A stretch of DNA of 64,000 bases, taken from positions 372,001 through 436,000 of the forward strand of contig CAXXGR010000007.1 of assembly GCA_963678775.2 (NCBI GenBank). The letters are read 5' to 3'. Source of the stretch: JBFHIJ01 sp963678775. Its GTDB lineage: Bacteria; Bacteroidota; Ignavibacteria; Kapaibacteriales; UBA2268. The stretch's first letter is position 1, and each line of letters begins with the position of its first letter. The notes below the pieces were generated by a model. That model had not been told where the DNA came from. It was given only the letters and a program-made list of their open reading frames with translations, and ran no database searches. Positions 33,129 through 42,505 of the stretch are shown here, one piece after another. The position numbers and the translations under genes are program-made.

Positions 33129-35996
33129 ATGATAGAACTTAAGAATTTACTGCTAAACAACGAGTCATGGCTTGTAAAAAGGATTTTGAAATATGCTCAC
33201 ATGCATAATTTTACAAAGTATTCGTCAACTTTGGAAGAGGCGTGGCGCATATCAATACAAGGACTTAGTGAGTCTATTTCTAAAGCTACAGAGATATATA
33301 ATGATGTGCCTGAATTAGATCCTGATGATGACTATATTAATGATCCAATTTCTCAATTCGCAATTTTTGAAGCTATAAAGCATAGGGAGCGAGGTATACC
33401 TTTGGATATGTTTTTGGCATTGACAAAATATTACAAGCAAGCATATCTGGATTTGATATTATTTAAAAGTGGAGCAATGCCACAGGAGTTAGAGAAACAA
33501 AGATTATTTTTAGAGCGCTCTTTTGATAGAATTGAAATAGCTTATACTAAAAAGTGGACTGAAGCTCCTCAAGATAATTTGATAGAAGAGCTACGCCATA
33601 AGAACAGATTATTGGTCAACGAAAAAAATATGTACTTAACTGTATTTGAATCTGTTACTGATGCAATCATTTTAGTAGATAGCAAGGGAGTAGTTAAAAA
33701 TTTGAATCATTCAGCTGCTAAAATTATTGATCCCTCTGTTATTCCCGGTGGGAATTATTATAATCCTCAACAAATCACACAGATTGAATCTTTGTTAGAT
33801 ATTAATATGCTTAAAGATGCGAGGAATATTTTTGTTGGTAAAAAATTTAGTGAATTATATACTTGGATAGCTCCGCAGAGGGCTTCATCATACTTTTCTA
33901 TTAATAGCATAAAAGGTGAAAAGTTTTTTAATGATAGTAATGGTAAGATTTATCAAGTTTACTCATCTGATATGTTAGATGTAAGTAAAAAGTATAACGA
34001 AATAATTATAGGCATGAGGGAATTAGTAACGAATAGGGGATTACATAACTCTTCAGATATGCAGCAATATTTGGATTATTTGATAAATGATGCTAACATA
34101 ATCTTATTAGCTTTGGATAAGCAAGCAAGAGTGATTCTTTTTAATTATGCTGCTGAGAGGATTACCGGCTATTCTAAGAAAGAGATTATGAATAAAAATT
34201 GGTTTGAAAAGGTAGTTCCAAGTGATAAATTTCCTGAAGTATATCAAGTGTTTCGCACTGCTTTAGAAGAGAATAAAAACTTAGATTATTTTGAGAACTC
34301 CATTATTACAAAAACTGGCGAAGAGAGAATTATTATCTGGAAGAATGATATCAATTATAATTTGTATGGAGATTTTGCTATATTTTCAGTTGGTATTGAT
34401 ATTACAGTTGAGAAACGAGAAAGAGAAAAAAGTAACAAAATTATTAAAGAAACAGAAGAAAAGTTCAGCCTTCTTTTTAAATCTATGAATCAAGGCGTTA
34501 CATTGCATGATGCAAAAGGAGAACTCCTTGATATAAACCCTTCTGCTTTATCTATGTTTTCACTACCAGAAGACAGTGCATTGTGGAACAATAAGGATTG
34601 GAGTGTTATGAATGAAAACAATATAATACTCAAACCCTATGAGTTGCCAATACAGAAAGTTATCCAAACTAAATTGCCGTTACATAAAGAAATACTGAAA
34701 ATTGAACAAGCTGATATAATGAAGTTTATCTGGGTAGAGTTATCAGTTTTACCGCAATTAGATGTAAATGGTGATATAAAACAAGTCTGGAGTATCTTTG
34801 ATGATATTACTCAAAGGATGAATTGGGAACAGAAACTATTAAGTAGCGAGGCACAGTTTAAAGATTTATTTGATAAAGCTCCTATTCCCGTATTGATATT
34901 TGATAGTAAAGGATTGCTCAAAGAGGTCAATAAATCTGCTTTGAATTGGTATGACGCCCAAAAAGAGGATTTGCTTTACGATAAAATTAACATCTATGAT
35001 GAGTCCGAGTTGTTACTTGCTAATAATATGGATGTAGAACAAGTTTTTAAATATCATGAAACTAAAAGCTGGTACGAAATCGGATATATAAAAAATTCTT
35101 CTATTATCAGCCAAAAAGACAAAATTCTAAATTTGAAAATGTATCCGATAAAAAATCTATCAGGTATTTACGATAAAATTATTTGCTTCATCGAAGATGT
35201 AACATATCAAAAAATTGCAAAAGACAAGCTTGAGCAAATGGTAGATGAAAGAACAAGAGAATTGAACGAAGCTAAAGAAAAAATAGAAGTTAGCTTACTT
35301 AAAAAAGAAGAATATGCTGATTTGCAAAGTCGTTTCATTAATATGATTTCTCATGAATATAAAACACCATTACAATTTATAAGTTCGTCTGCTGCAGTGT
35401 TGGAAAAATTTGTAGCTGCGGGAGATCAAGGCAAATCTTTTAACTATATCCATAAAATTCATTCAGCTGTCAATATTCTAAATCATTTAGTCGAAGACGT
35501 TATGAATTTTGTAGAAGTAGAAAATTCTGAGATACGTGTTTTACCTAGAACTGTTAATATGGTTCACTATTTATCAAAATTGATAAATGAGATTAAAATA
35601 ATGGATAAGACGCATCATATATTGAAGTTTCATACTGATAGAGAATTATTTAGCACTATGATCGATGCCAATCTTTTTAGGCAAATAATGACTCACCTTA
35701 TAGTTAATGCTATGAAGTTTTCACCTGAAGACTCTGACATTGATATTTATCTTAAGTTTGGTGATAATCAGTTTATAGTTGAAATAAAAGATAATGGTGT
35801 AGGGATTGCTCCTGAGGATTTGAAATATCTGTTTACTCCTTTTTATAAAGGCAAAAAGAATATTGGTATTAAATCCGGAACCGGCTTAGGTCTTAAGTTG
35901 GTGAAACGATTTGTGGAAGCTATGAAAGGGACCATCTCAATAGATAGCAAAATCAATGAAGGTACAAATGTTATCCTTGTTTTTCCTTCTTTATAG
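33129..35996 (+). CDS. Multi-PAS sensor histidine kinase
   Basis: A 955-residue cytoplasmic kinase with no transmembrane helix. Residues 1-150 are an all-helical domain (SWLVKRILKYAHMHNFTKYS, then TLEEAWRISIQGLSESI) resembling the RsbR N-terminal/globin-like sensor fold found on some kinases. Then come at least three PAS repeats (starting near residues 170, 310 and 450, and a fourth near 575, with the typical ITGYSKKEIM and DITVEKRERE junctions). A coiled coil leads to the HisKA box SHEYKTPLQF (phosphorylated His near 740). The GHKL ATPase has the N-box VNAMKFSPED, G1 DNGVGI and G2 GTGLGLKLV. Several PAS domains suggest sensing of redox, oxygen or small ligands, but no cofactor residue is certain. 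No response regulator lies beside it. Confidence 0.9.
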   Translation: MIELKNLLLNNESWLVKRILKYAHMHNFTKYSSTLEEAWRISIQGLSESISKATEIYNDVPELDPDDDYINDPISQFAIFEAIKHRERGIPLDMFLALTKYYKQAYLDLILFKSGAMPQELEKQRLFLERSFDRIEIAYTKKWTEAPQDNLIEELRHKNRLLVNEKNMYLTVFESVTDAIILVDSKGVVKNLNHSAAKIIDPSVIPGGNYYNPQQITQIESLLDINMLKDARNIFVGKKFSELYTWIAPQRASSYFSINSIKGEKFFNDSNGKIYQVYSSDMLDVSKKYNEIIIGMRELVTNRGLHNSSDMQQYLDYLINDANIILLALDKQARVILFNYAAERITGYSKKEIMNKNWFEKVVPSDKFPEVYQVFRTALEENKNLDYFENSIITKTGEERIIIWKNDINYNLYGDFAIFSVGIDITVEKREREKSNKIIKETEEKFSLLFKSMNQGVTLHDAKGELLDINPSALSMFSLPEDSALWNNKDWSVMNENNIILKPYELPIQKVIQTKLPLHKEILKIEQADIMKFIWVELSVLPQLDVNGDIKQVWSIFDDITQRMNWEQKLLSSEAQFKDLFDKAPIPVLIFDSKGLLKEVNKSALNWYDAQKEDLLYDKINIYDESELLLANNMDVEQVFKYHETKSWYEIGYIKNSSIISQKDKILNLKMYPIKNLSGIYDKIICFIEDVTYQKIAKDKLEQMVDERTRELNEAKEKIEVSLLKKEEYADLQSRFINMISHEYKTPLQFISSSAAVLEKFVAAGDQGKSFNYIHKIHSAVNILNHLVEDVMNFVEVENSEIRVLPRTVNMVHYLSKLINEIKIMDKTHHILKFHTDRELFSTMIDANLFRQIMTHLIVNAMKFSPEDSDIDIYLKFGDNQFIVEIKDNGVGIAPEDLKYLFTPFYKGKKNIGIKSGTGLGLKLVKRFVEAMKGTISIDSKINEGTNVILVFPSL

Positions 35997-36080
35997 AAAA
36001 AAAAACTAAATTCTTGTTTAATACAGACTCAGCCCGTAAATTGCAGTACTTTTTTTATTATTATACTTATAAGAAATTAA

Positions 36081-36824
36081 ATGCAAGAAATAGTATATCA
36101 CACTAATTACCAAAATGAAGACTCATATTGGTGGTTTACTGCGCGAAATATTATCATATCTAAAATTATAAATAAAATCATTCCTTCCTTATCATTGCAG
36201 TCAAAAATTATTGATATTGGTTGTGGTACAGGAGGCTTTGCATCCTATATCGCGAACCGTTATGATGTTAGCTGTTTGGATACTTCTTCTATAGCTTTGG
36301 ATTACTGCAAAAAACGAGGCTTACAGACACTCTATAATACTACCATAGATGGTTTGCCGAATGAAGTAATCCCATTTGAAGCTGCGATTATGTTAGATGT
36401 TTTAGAGCACATAGAGGATGATACAGCTGCATTAAATGATGTTTATAAAGTGTTAGATGATAATGGATATTTTATAATGTCCGTTCCTGCCTATAAATGG
36501 ATGTGGAGTAAGCACGACGAAATACACATGCACTACCGCAGATATACCAAAAAAGAAATTACTTCACTTATTCAAGCAGCAGGATTTAAGATAAAATATG
36601 CAAGTTATTTTAATAGCTTTCTGTTTTTGCCGGCAGTGCTAAAAAGGAAATTAGATAAAATTATAGGCAAGGAAGAGAAACATAAAGATCCGGTAGACAA
36701 AGTCTCAGATGGAATGAATACACTTTTTCATAACTTATTCTCATTTGAGTCTAAATTTCTGCCATCTGTATCGTTTCCCTTTGGATTATCAATAATAGTT
36801 ATAGCTCAAAAAAACGGAAAATGA
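36081..36824 (+). CDS. Class I SAM-dependent methyltransferase
   Basis: Cytoplasmic methyltransferase of 247 residues. Motif I IIDIGCGTGGFA (about residues 44-55) binds S-adenosylmethionine, CLDTSSIAL gives the acidic residue after strand 2, and AIMLDVLEHIEDD is the DxLEH motif typical of the UbiE/Methyltransf_11 branch. The N-terminus (HTNYQNEDSYWWFTARNII) matches methyltransferases found beside cell-envelope glycosylation genes. MWSKHDEIHMHYRRYTKKEI is also a recurring feature of that group. The stop is one base before the YfhO start, so the gene belongs to the yfhO-lptF/G-gldLM-like operon. The acceptor is unknown; a lipid or glycan intermediate is likely. Confidence 0.85.
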   Translation: MQEIVYHTNYQNEDSYWWFTARNIIISKIINKIIPSLSLQSKIIDIGCGTGGFASYIANRYDVSCLDTSSIALDYCKKRGLQTLYNTTIDGLPNEVIPFEAAIMLDVLEHIEDDTAALNDVYKVLDDNGYFIMSVPAYKWMWSKHDEIHMHYRRYTKKEITSLIQAAGFKIKYASYFNSFLFLPAVLKRKLDKIIGKEEKHKDPVDKVSDGMNTLFHNLFSFESKFLPSVSFPFGLSIIVIAQKNGK

Positions 36825-36825
36825 A

Positions 36826-39072
36826 ATGAAAGACTTTAAAATACCTATTTGGGGCGTACTTATATTATTTGCCATCACTACTTTTGTTTTTTTTAATAGT
36901 CAGATTGGTGGTAAGGCATATTTTTGGGAAGATTTTGCGGAGTACGTTTATCCTGTGCAGTCGTATGCTGCATCTGAATCTGCTGATGGGAACACTCCAT
37001 TTTGGAACCCATATACTTTTGTGGGGATGCCGTTTATAGCTGATTTACAGGTAGGATATTTTTATCCTTTAAATAGACTTATGGACTTTTTTGTGGAAAA
37101 TGAGAAGCTACCTGTTGGTCCATTGCAACTACTAATTATACTGCATTTTTTCATAGCACAAATATCTATGTATATGCTTGCCCGGCAGTGGAAATCAGGG
37201 CAGGGTGGAGCCATTATATCCGCTATATCATATTCATTTAGTGGGTTAATGGTCATGCACGTGATTCATCCGATGATGATATATCACCTCGCATGGTTCC
37301 CTTTGATAATTGCTTTCTTGGATAAAGCTTTTGATCAGAAAAAAGCTCAGTTTGCTATATACTCAGGATTGTTGTTAGGATTTAGTATGCTATCCGGGCA
37401 TCCTCAGATGACACTTTTTGAAGTATTTTTCATAGGCTTGTTTAGTATCTTCAAGCTTTTAAGAGCCTTAAAAGATGAAAATTCTAATAGATTAATAAGT
37501 AATTTAGCTTTTGTTTTACCATTTGTTATTGGCGTCGGAATTTTTGCAATTCAGTATCTACCTTCATCTGAGTTGGCTAACTTGTCGCAACGGAAGGAAA
37601 TGACATACGAGAAATCATCTGAAGGATCATTGCAGCTAAAGCAACTTACCAATACTTTATTACCTAATGCTTTTGGTAAGATTGTACCTGATAGAAATAA
37701 TAAATTTCCTTTTTATCTAAGCAAAGATAATCAACAGTTACCATACTACTACTATTGGGAAAGTGGTTTCTATTTTGGTGGAATTGTTTTTATAATGGCT
37801 ATGTTTTATTTAGTATTTAACTATAAAGATCCACTAAACATATTTTTGCTTGTCATGAGTTTAGTGGGAGTATTATACTCACTGGGTGATAATTTCGTTT
37901 TGCATAGGATATTTTACAATTTGCCTTTATTTGATTCATTCCGTATGCCAGCTCGTATGATGCTTTATTTTATCTTGGCATTTTCTATTTTTGCAGGCAA
38001 GGCAGTTGATTTCGCCTCATCACTCGACTTTAAGCAATACAAAAAATATATCTATATGGTATTTGGTTTTGGTATTTTATTTGGACTTTTTACGCTGATA
38101 GGTGGCTTATCCTCTATACTGGATACACCACCGCAGGCAGAAAGAGGATTAAATTCTCAAGGTACAATATTATTCCTTTTATCAGGGATTGCTCTGTTAT
38201 TTATGCAATTTCTAGCTAAGAAAAAAATTGCACCTACACTTGCCGGGGTGTTAATTTCTGTGTTAGTCTTCGGAGATTTATACTTTTCTATGAGCGATTT
38301 TAATGCTTCAAAAGATAATCCTGAACAAAAATATTTGATTGACCAAGCTACAGCAAAAGCATTTACACCAGCAAATCCAAATGATTTATTTCGTGTAAAT
38401 TCAAGAATGTATAATCCATCCTATATGGCTTTTAACAGAAATATGGGGATGCTCAATAGAATTCAACTTACAGAAGGTTATAACCCTTTGATTCTTGCTA
38501 ATGTTTTACCTCCTATCGAAGGTAGAGACAAAGTCAATAATTTATATAATGTTAAATATCAAATTGACATAGACAGAGCAAAAGGGCAACCTACTTTTGT
38601 CGAAAAAACTGATAGATTCCCAAGAGCATGGGTTGTTTATAAGAAGACAACTATTCAGTCCAAAGATGAGTTGGAACGGAGGATGCGTGCAGACGAATTC
38701 GATTACTCCCAGGAAGTAGTTCTGTCAGAAGAAACGTCGCACCAAACAGGTAATGGAATCAAATCTGACATAAATTTCCAAAGTTATTCTGCCAATGAAA
38801 TGAATTTAGAAGTGGAAGCTGATGCAAATGGATTTGTAGTATTCAGCGAAATATACTATCCTGCATGGAAAGCAGAGGTAAACGGCAAAGAAACAAATGT
38901 GCTCAATGCAAATTATTCCTTTAGAGCATTGCCTATTGAAAAAGGTAAAAACACAATAAAAATGTATTATGATTCTGATACTTACAATACTGGCAGACTT
39001 ATCAGTCTAATTACTTTACTGTGCTCAGTTATAGGCTTAGCTGCTATGTATTTCTTTGATAAAAAGGCATAA
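36826..39072 (+). CDS. YfhO-family (GT-C-like) integral membrane protein
   Basis: A 748-residue inner-membrane protein with roughly a dozen predicted membrane helices followed by a soluble C-terminal domain (about residues 540-720). The N-terminal loop FFNSQIGGKAYFWEDFAEYV places conserved acidic residues after helix 1, as in GT-C glycosyltransferases. FWNPYTFVGMPFIADLQ and the helix SYSFSGLMVMHVIHPMM are strong YfhO features. YfhO in Firmicutes helps glycosylate lipoteichoic acid; in Bacteroidota its substrate is unknown. The C-terminal YYPAWKAEVNGKE is a common ending motif. One base separates it from the preceding methyltransferase gene and none from lptF/G, so they are co-transcribed. Confidence 0.9.
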   Translation: MKDFKIPIWGVLILFAITTFVFFNSQIGGKAYFWEDFAEYVYPVQSYAASESADGNTPFWNPYTFVGMPFIADLQVGYFYPLNRLMDFFVENEKLPVGPLQLLIILHFFIAQISMYMLARQWKSGQGGAIISAISYSFSGLMVMHVIHPMMIYHLAWFPLIIAFLDKAFDQKKAQFAIYSGLLLGFSMLSGHPQMTLFEVFFIGLFSIFKLLRALKDENSNRLISNLAFVLPFVIGVGIFAIQYLPSSELANLSQRKEMTYEKSSEGSLQLKQLTNTLLPNAFGKIVPDRNNKFPFYLSKDNQQLPYYYYWESGFYFGGIVFIMAMFYLVFNYKDPLNIFLLVMSLVGVLYSLGDNFVLHRIFYNLPLFDSFRMPARMMLYFILAFSIFAGKAVDFASSLDFKQYKKYIYMVFGFGILFGLFTLIGGLSSILDTPPQAERGLNSQGTILFLLSGIALLFMQFLAKKKIAPTLAGVLISVLVFGDLYFSMSDFNASKDNPEQKYLIDQATAKAFTPANPNDLFRVNSRMYNPSYMAFNRNMGMLNRIQLTEGYNPLILANVLPPIEGRDKVNNLYNVKYQIDIDRAKGQPTFVEKTDRFPRAWVVYKKTTIQSKDELERRMRADEFDYSQEVVLSEETSHQTGNGIKSDINFQSYSANEMNLEVEADANGFVVFSEIYYPAWKAEVNGKETNVLNANYSFRALPIEKGKNTIKMYYDSDTYNTGRLISLITLLCSVIGLAAMYFFDKKA

Positions 39073-40152
39073 ATGAACTTAATAGACAGATATATAATCA
39101 AACAATTTATAAGCACACTGTTTTTTGCATTGTTTGCACTGTGTGTGATATTTTTAATAGTAAATCTAATGGAAAACCTTGAAGAATTTCTTCGAGAAAA
39201 GCTTGATTTTTCTATTATTGCACAATACTATATGTCATTGTTTCCTGAGATATTAAAGATACTAACTCCTATCGCAATGCTTTTAGCTGTGCTTTTTACC
39301 TTTGGTAAACTTTCCAATATGAATGAGATAACAGCAATGAAAACCGGTGGTTTGAGTTTGTATCGGATGATGATACCGATGATCATACTTAGCTTGGTTA
39401 TTTCAGTTGGGCAGTTGTATTTCAACGGTTGGATAGTTCCCAAAGCCAATCAAACTAAATTGATGATAGAAAAAGTATACTTAAAGAAATCAAGCAAAGG
39501 TAATTCTATATATGATTTATATCTAAAAGATACTCCTTTAAAAAACATCCTAATGAGTTATTATAACCCTGACAGAAAAGAAGGAAATAATGTAGCCATA
39601 GAGGAATTCACCTCTAAGATGCAACCTCGCTTAGCAACGCGAATAGAAGCAAAAAAAATGCTCTGGGATTCAACAGGTACTTGGAAATTAACGGATGGTA
39701 TCAGTCGTATCTTTTATAATGATTCAATTGCAGTAAGTGCTTTTGATACATTGAAAATTACTCTTAACACCAAACATGAGCAGATAGAACAACTAAAACG
39801 GCAACCTGAAGAAATGACTCTTCCGGAATATGAAGGTTATATTGCTTTATTAGAAAGAGGTGGTAAAGACGTAACCAAACAAGTTATAGACTATCACGGC
39901 TTGATAGCATTTCCATTTGCGAACTTTATAGTCGTTCTTTTTGGTGTTCCATTTGCCTCTGTCAGAAAAAAAGGAGGCATAGCTATTCAAATAGCCTCGG
40001 CGATGGTAATTGCCTTTGCCTACTTAATATTTACAGAAATTGGGAAAACAATAGGCTTTACAATGGAGTTGAATCCAATACTTAGTGCATGGCTTGCCAA
40101 TATAATATTTCTTTTAATCGGAATCTTTGTAGTAATTAGATCGAGAACATAA
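39073..40152 (+). CDS. LptF/LptG-family lipopolysaccharide export permease
   Basis: Inner-membrane protein of 359 residues with the YjgP/YjgQ layout. Three N-terminal helices (starting near residues 9, 50 and 96) follow a conserved IDRYIIKQFISTLFFALF opening. A periplasmic beta-jellyroll domain covers about residues 130-270, and three C-terminal helices from about residue 280 end in VIRSRT. LptF and LptG pull lipopolysaccharide from the membrane using LptB ATPase. Only one copy is present here; whether it is LptF or LptG cannot be told. The ATG starts directly after the yfhO stop, and its own stop overlaps the next start, all signs of tight coupling. The next two genes encode a possible motor pair, not LptB. 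Confidence 0.92.
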   Translation: MNLIDRYIIKQFISTLFFALFALCVIFLIVNLMENLEEFLREKLDFSIIAQYYMSLFPEILKILTPIAMLLAVLFTFGKLSNMNEITAMKTGGLSLYRMMIPMIILSLVISVGQLYFNGWIVPKANQTKLMIEKVYLKKSSKGNSIYDLYLKDTPLKNILMSYYNPDRKEGNNVAIEEFTSKMQPRLATRIEAKKMLWDSTGTWKLTDGISRIFYNDSIAVSAFDTLKITLNTKHEQIEQLKRQPEEMTLPEYEGYIALLERGGKDVTKQVIDYHGLIAFPFANFIVVLFGVPFASVRKKGGIAIQIASAMVIAFAYLIFTEIGKTIGFTMELNPILSAWLANIIFLLIGIFVVIRSRT

Positions 40153-40940
40153 TGGATAAAATAGATACTCTTCAGTCACTCAAGGGAAGAAAAATCCTAA
40201 GAGATATATTCTTTGAGCTTAGATATGAAAGGCAAAGGGCAGGTGTACCAACACTTTTTATTCTTTGGTCAATCTGCGTTAAAGAAAAAGATGTAAGTAA
40301 ATATATCAACTCCGAAGTTACTTTAATGCACCCATTAGGGCTAATCAAAGGCACTGCTTTATGGATGGAAGAAATTGTAAACAGGTTTTATTATTCTTCC
40401 ATTAGCTCATTTGTTTATTTTGGTGCAGCCATTTTGCTGGTACTTATTGGTGTAAGGCAATTTAGCGAGCAAGTGTCAAGTGAAATGGTAATAATGGGTA
40501 TCGCTTTTGAAGCTCTAATGCTGATATTTATGTTTTTAGTGATGCTTTTTTCTCCAAATGACGACATGGTGCAATTTGAAGAAGAAAAGGACGAAGATGA
40601 TTTGATAAATGAACTTGTTACTGAAATTGGCGAGATTGGAAGAGATTTCGCTGCAGTAGTGGTTCAGATGGAGCATCTCTCAGAAAACATGAATAAAACA
40701 TTTGAAATGCAGTTCAAAATGCTCTCGCTAATGTCAGACCTAATCGAAAAAACTGATAAAAAAATCAAACCTAATGATGAAATGCTTGATGCAATGAAAG
40801 ATACAAACATAGAGCTTGGCAATTTCAAAGATGCAATCAAAGAGCTTAGCATCATGGCTAATAACATAAAAGAAAAAGAGATACAGCAAGCGGTAAGAGA
40901 CGAAATAGAAAAAATATTGGTAGCAAGAGTAAGCAAATAA
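40152..40940 (+). CDS. GldL-like inner-membrane protein (putative motor subunit)
   Basis: Protein of 262 residues. An N-terminal cytoplasmic stretch of about 83 residues precedes two membrane helices (84-101 and 112-134), followed by a Glu/Asp/Lys-rich coiled-coil C-terminus. The helical pair reads YFGAAILLVLIG and then MVIMGIAFEALMLIFMFLVM. This parallels GldL of the T9SS/gliding motor (GAAVVIVGALFK and MLTIGLLTEALIFALSAFEP), including a glutamate inside the second helix (E120 here) that is essential for proton transport in GldL. Unlike GldL it carries the long N-terminal extension. The start overlaps the lptF/G stop by one base, and the next gene overlaps it by one base. The similarity was judged by eye, so homology is a strong suspicion rather than proof. 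Confidence 0.55.
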   Translation: MDKIDTLQSLKGRKILRDIFFELRYERQRAGVPTLFILWSICVKEKDVSKYINSEVTLMHPLGLIKGTALWMEEIVNRFYYSSISSFVYFGAAILLVLIGVRQFSEQVSSEMVIMGIAFEALMLIFMFLVMLFSPNDDMVQFEEEKDEDDLINELVTEIGEIGRDFAAVVVQMEHLSENMNKTFEMQFKMLSLMSDLIEKTDKKIKPNDEMLDAMKDTNIELGNFKDAIKELSIMANNIKEKEIQQAVRDEIEKILVARVSK

Positions 40941-42421
40941 TGAAGATAAAACCTATCAAAAGAAAGCGTCAGGTAGAGATATATTTTGTGTTATATATTG
41001 CTGCTTTGATTTTATTACTTCCGGTAAAAAATAAATATAATGATAATACCGGTAATACTTTCTTTGGTAGTTCTTTTGAAATATGGCCTGAAAAGACTCT
41101 AATGAATTGCAAGATAGAATATAGACAAAATACTCCATATTTAGTTTATCTGGACTCTACCAACATCATACATTTTCAGGGTGATATTAAAAATGTTGAT
41201 TATTCAGTTAGAATTCTGAATCAGTCAAACTCTGAAATTCAAAAAATCAATATTGCTTCTAATCCACATTTCTCCATGAAAAAGCTTGAAAATATTAAAT
41301 CGGCAGAGTTCTTGTGGAATCCTCCTCTTGATAGATTAGAAAATACAGAGTATATCGTGAAGATAACTGCTTCTGCTCTCGATCTCGAATCAGATAAAAT
41401 ATTAACTGCCACTACGGAATTTCTACTTAATGTTTTCATTGATGGTGACATCAGCACTGCAAATGGTAGAGAAATTATGGTAGATAATCGTTCGAATCAG
41501 TCACAAGAAAGTGCCCAAGATGGCAATACTGTTGATAAAAATGAAGCATTACCAATTCGGACTCATGTTCCTTATAACAATATAGATCTCAATTTGTTTT
41601 TTGAACAGAGCAAAGTTACTGCTTTGGCTAGGAAGAAGTGGAAAAACAAGTGTATTGTTTCCGGTATTGATAATAAAATTTATACTTACGATTCGAGACC
41701 AAAAATCGAGGTTATTCCTGAAACTGCATCAGCTGAGATCACTTATATTGGTAAAGATTCAATTATTGTAGAAGGTGTTACTCCAAGTTATGGCGAAATG
41801 ACTGTTAAGCTATTTGTTAAGCGTAACGATCAGCAAAATACTTTGGCAAGATTCAAGGTAGAGCCTCTTAGAATCTCAGAACCGGATGTGCCCAAATATA
41901 TGTATCCAAATATTACCTACAGAATAGATCCTGCTTTGCCAATAACAAGTTTTAATAACTTAGAAGCATATTTGCAAAATTCTGATGGTGTCAATTTAGC
42001 ATATTCTCAAGGTGAGGAAATTAATTATACGCCTACTACTAAGGATGTTGGCAAAGAGTTTACTTTCTTTAGGAAATCTGATAATCAGATATACGGTCAG
42101 AAATATTATGTAAAAGTTAAAGATTTTGAAAGTCCTGAAATCGAAAGGATGCAGAAAGTTTCTGATAATCAAGTATTTGTGTGGACCAAATCACATGGAC
42201 TAATAGATGGCAAAGAAAACTATATCGCCGACTTCGAGATAGAAGGGAATGCTACCTACTCCGAACTTGCAGGCCAATATAAAGAAAATAAACGAGAATT
42301 ATTTTGGACTCAATCTTACTCATTTATTCCGAAAGATCCTACTAAGCCATTCATATTTAGTATAGTTGCTAAAGATATGAAAGGTAAAACGTCTTCTAAG
42401 AAACAATATCCATCAAAATAA
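40940..42421 (+). CDS. GldM-like single-pass protein with periplasmic Ig-like domains
   Basis: A 493-residue protein with a short cytoplasmic N-terminus, one transmembrane helix at about residues 13-29 (RQVEIYFVLYIAALILLLPV) and a large periplasmic part rich in beta strands. The helix and its flank resemble GldM (RQKMINLMYLVFIAMLAMNV). In the middle (residues about 235-320) NKCIVSGIDNKIYTYDSRPK and GEMTVKLFVKRND, then FKVEPLRISEP, follow the repeat pattern of the GldM periplasmic domains (VVYRGVVNPISV, then FRIKGIPGP). The N-terminal helical domain of true GldM is missing. Gene order after a GldL-like gene matches gldL-gldM, but gldK and gldN are absent nearby. It could power something other than classical T9SS. 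Confidence 0.5.
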   Translation: MKIKPIKRKRQVEIYFVLYIAALILLLPVKNKYNDNTGNTFFGSSFEIWPEKTLMNCKIEYRQNTPYLVYLDSTNIIHFQGDIKNVDYSVRILNQSNSEIQKINIASNPHFSMKKLENIKSAEFLWNPPLDRLENTEYIVKITASALDLESDKILTATTEFLLNVFIDGDISTANGREIMVDNRSNQSQESAQDGNTVDKNEALPIRTHVPYNNIDLNLFFEQSKVTALARKKWKNKCIVSGIDNKIYTYDSRPKIEVIPETASAEITYIGKDSIIVEGVTPSYGEMTVKLFVKRNDQQNTLARFKVEPLRISEPDVPKYMYPNITYRIDPALPITSFNNLEAYLQNSDGVNLAYSQGEEINYTPTTKDVGKEFTFFRKSDNQIYGQKYYVKVKDFESPEIERMQKVSDNQVFVWTKSHGLIDGKENYIADFEIEGNATYSELAGQYKENKRELFWTQSYSFIPKDPTKPFIFSIVAKDMKGKTSSKKQYPSK

Positions 42422-42505
42422 AACCCCGTATTCTTAATACGTAGTGTAACTACTTTTATATATTTCCGTATATAAATTGTATTGTATTAAGTTTTTGGTG
42501 TCTAA

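Noticed and set aside
42422..42505. Terminator after the GldM-like gene
   Set aside because: The only hairpin (GTATT/AATAC) has a 5-bp stem and no U tract, so read-through into tolC cannot be excluded and no terminator is called.
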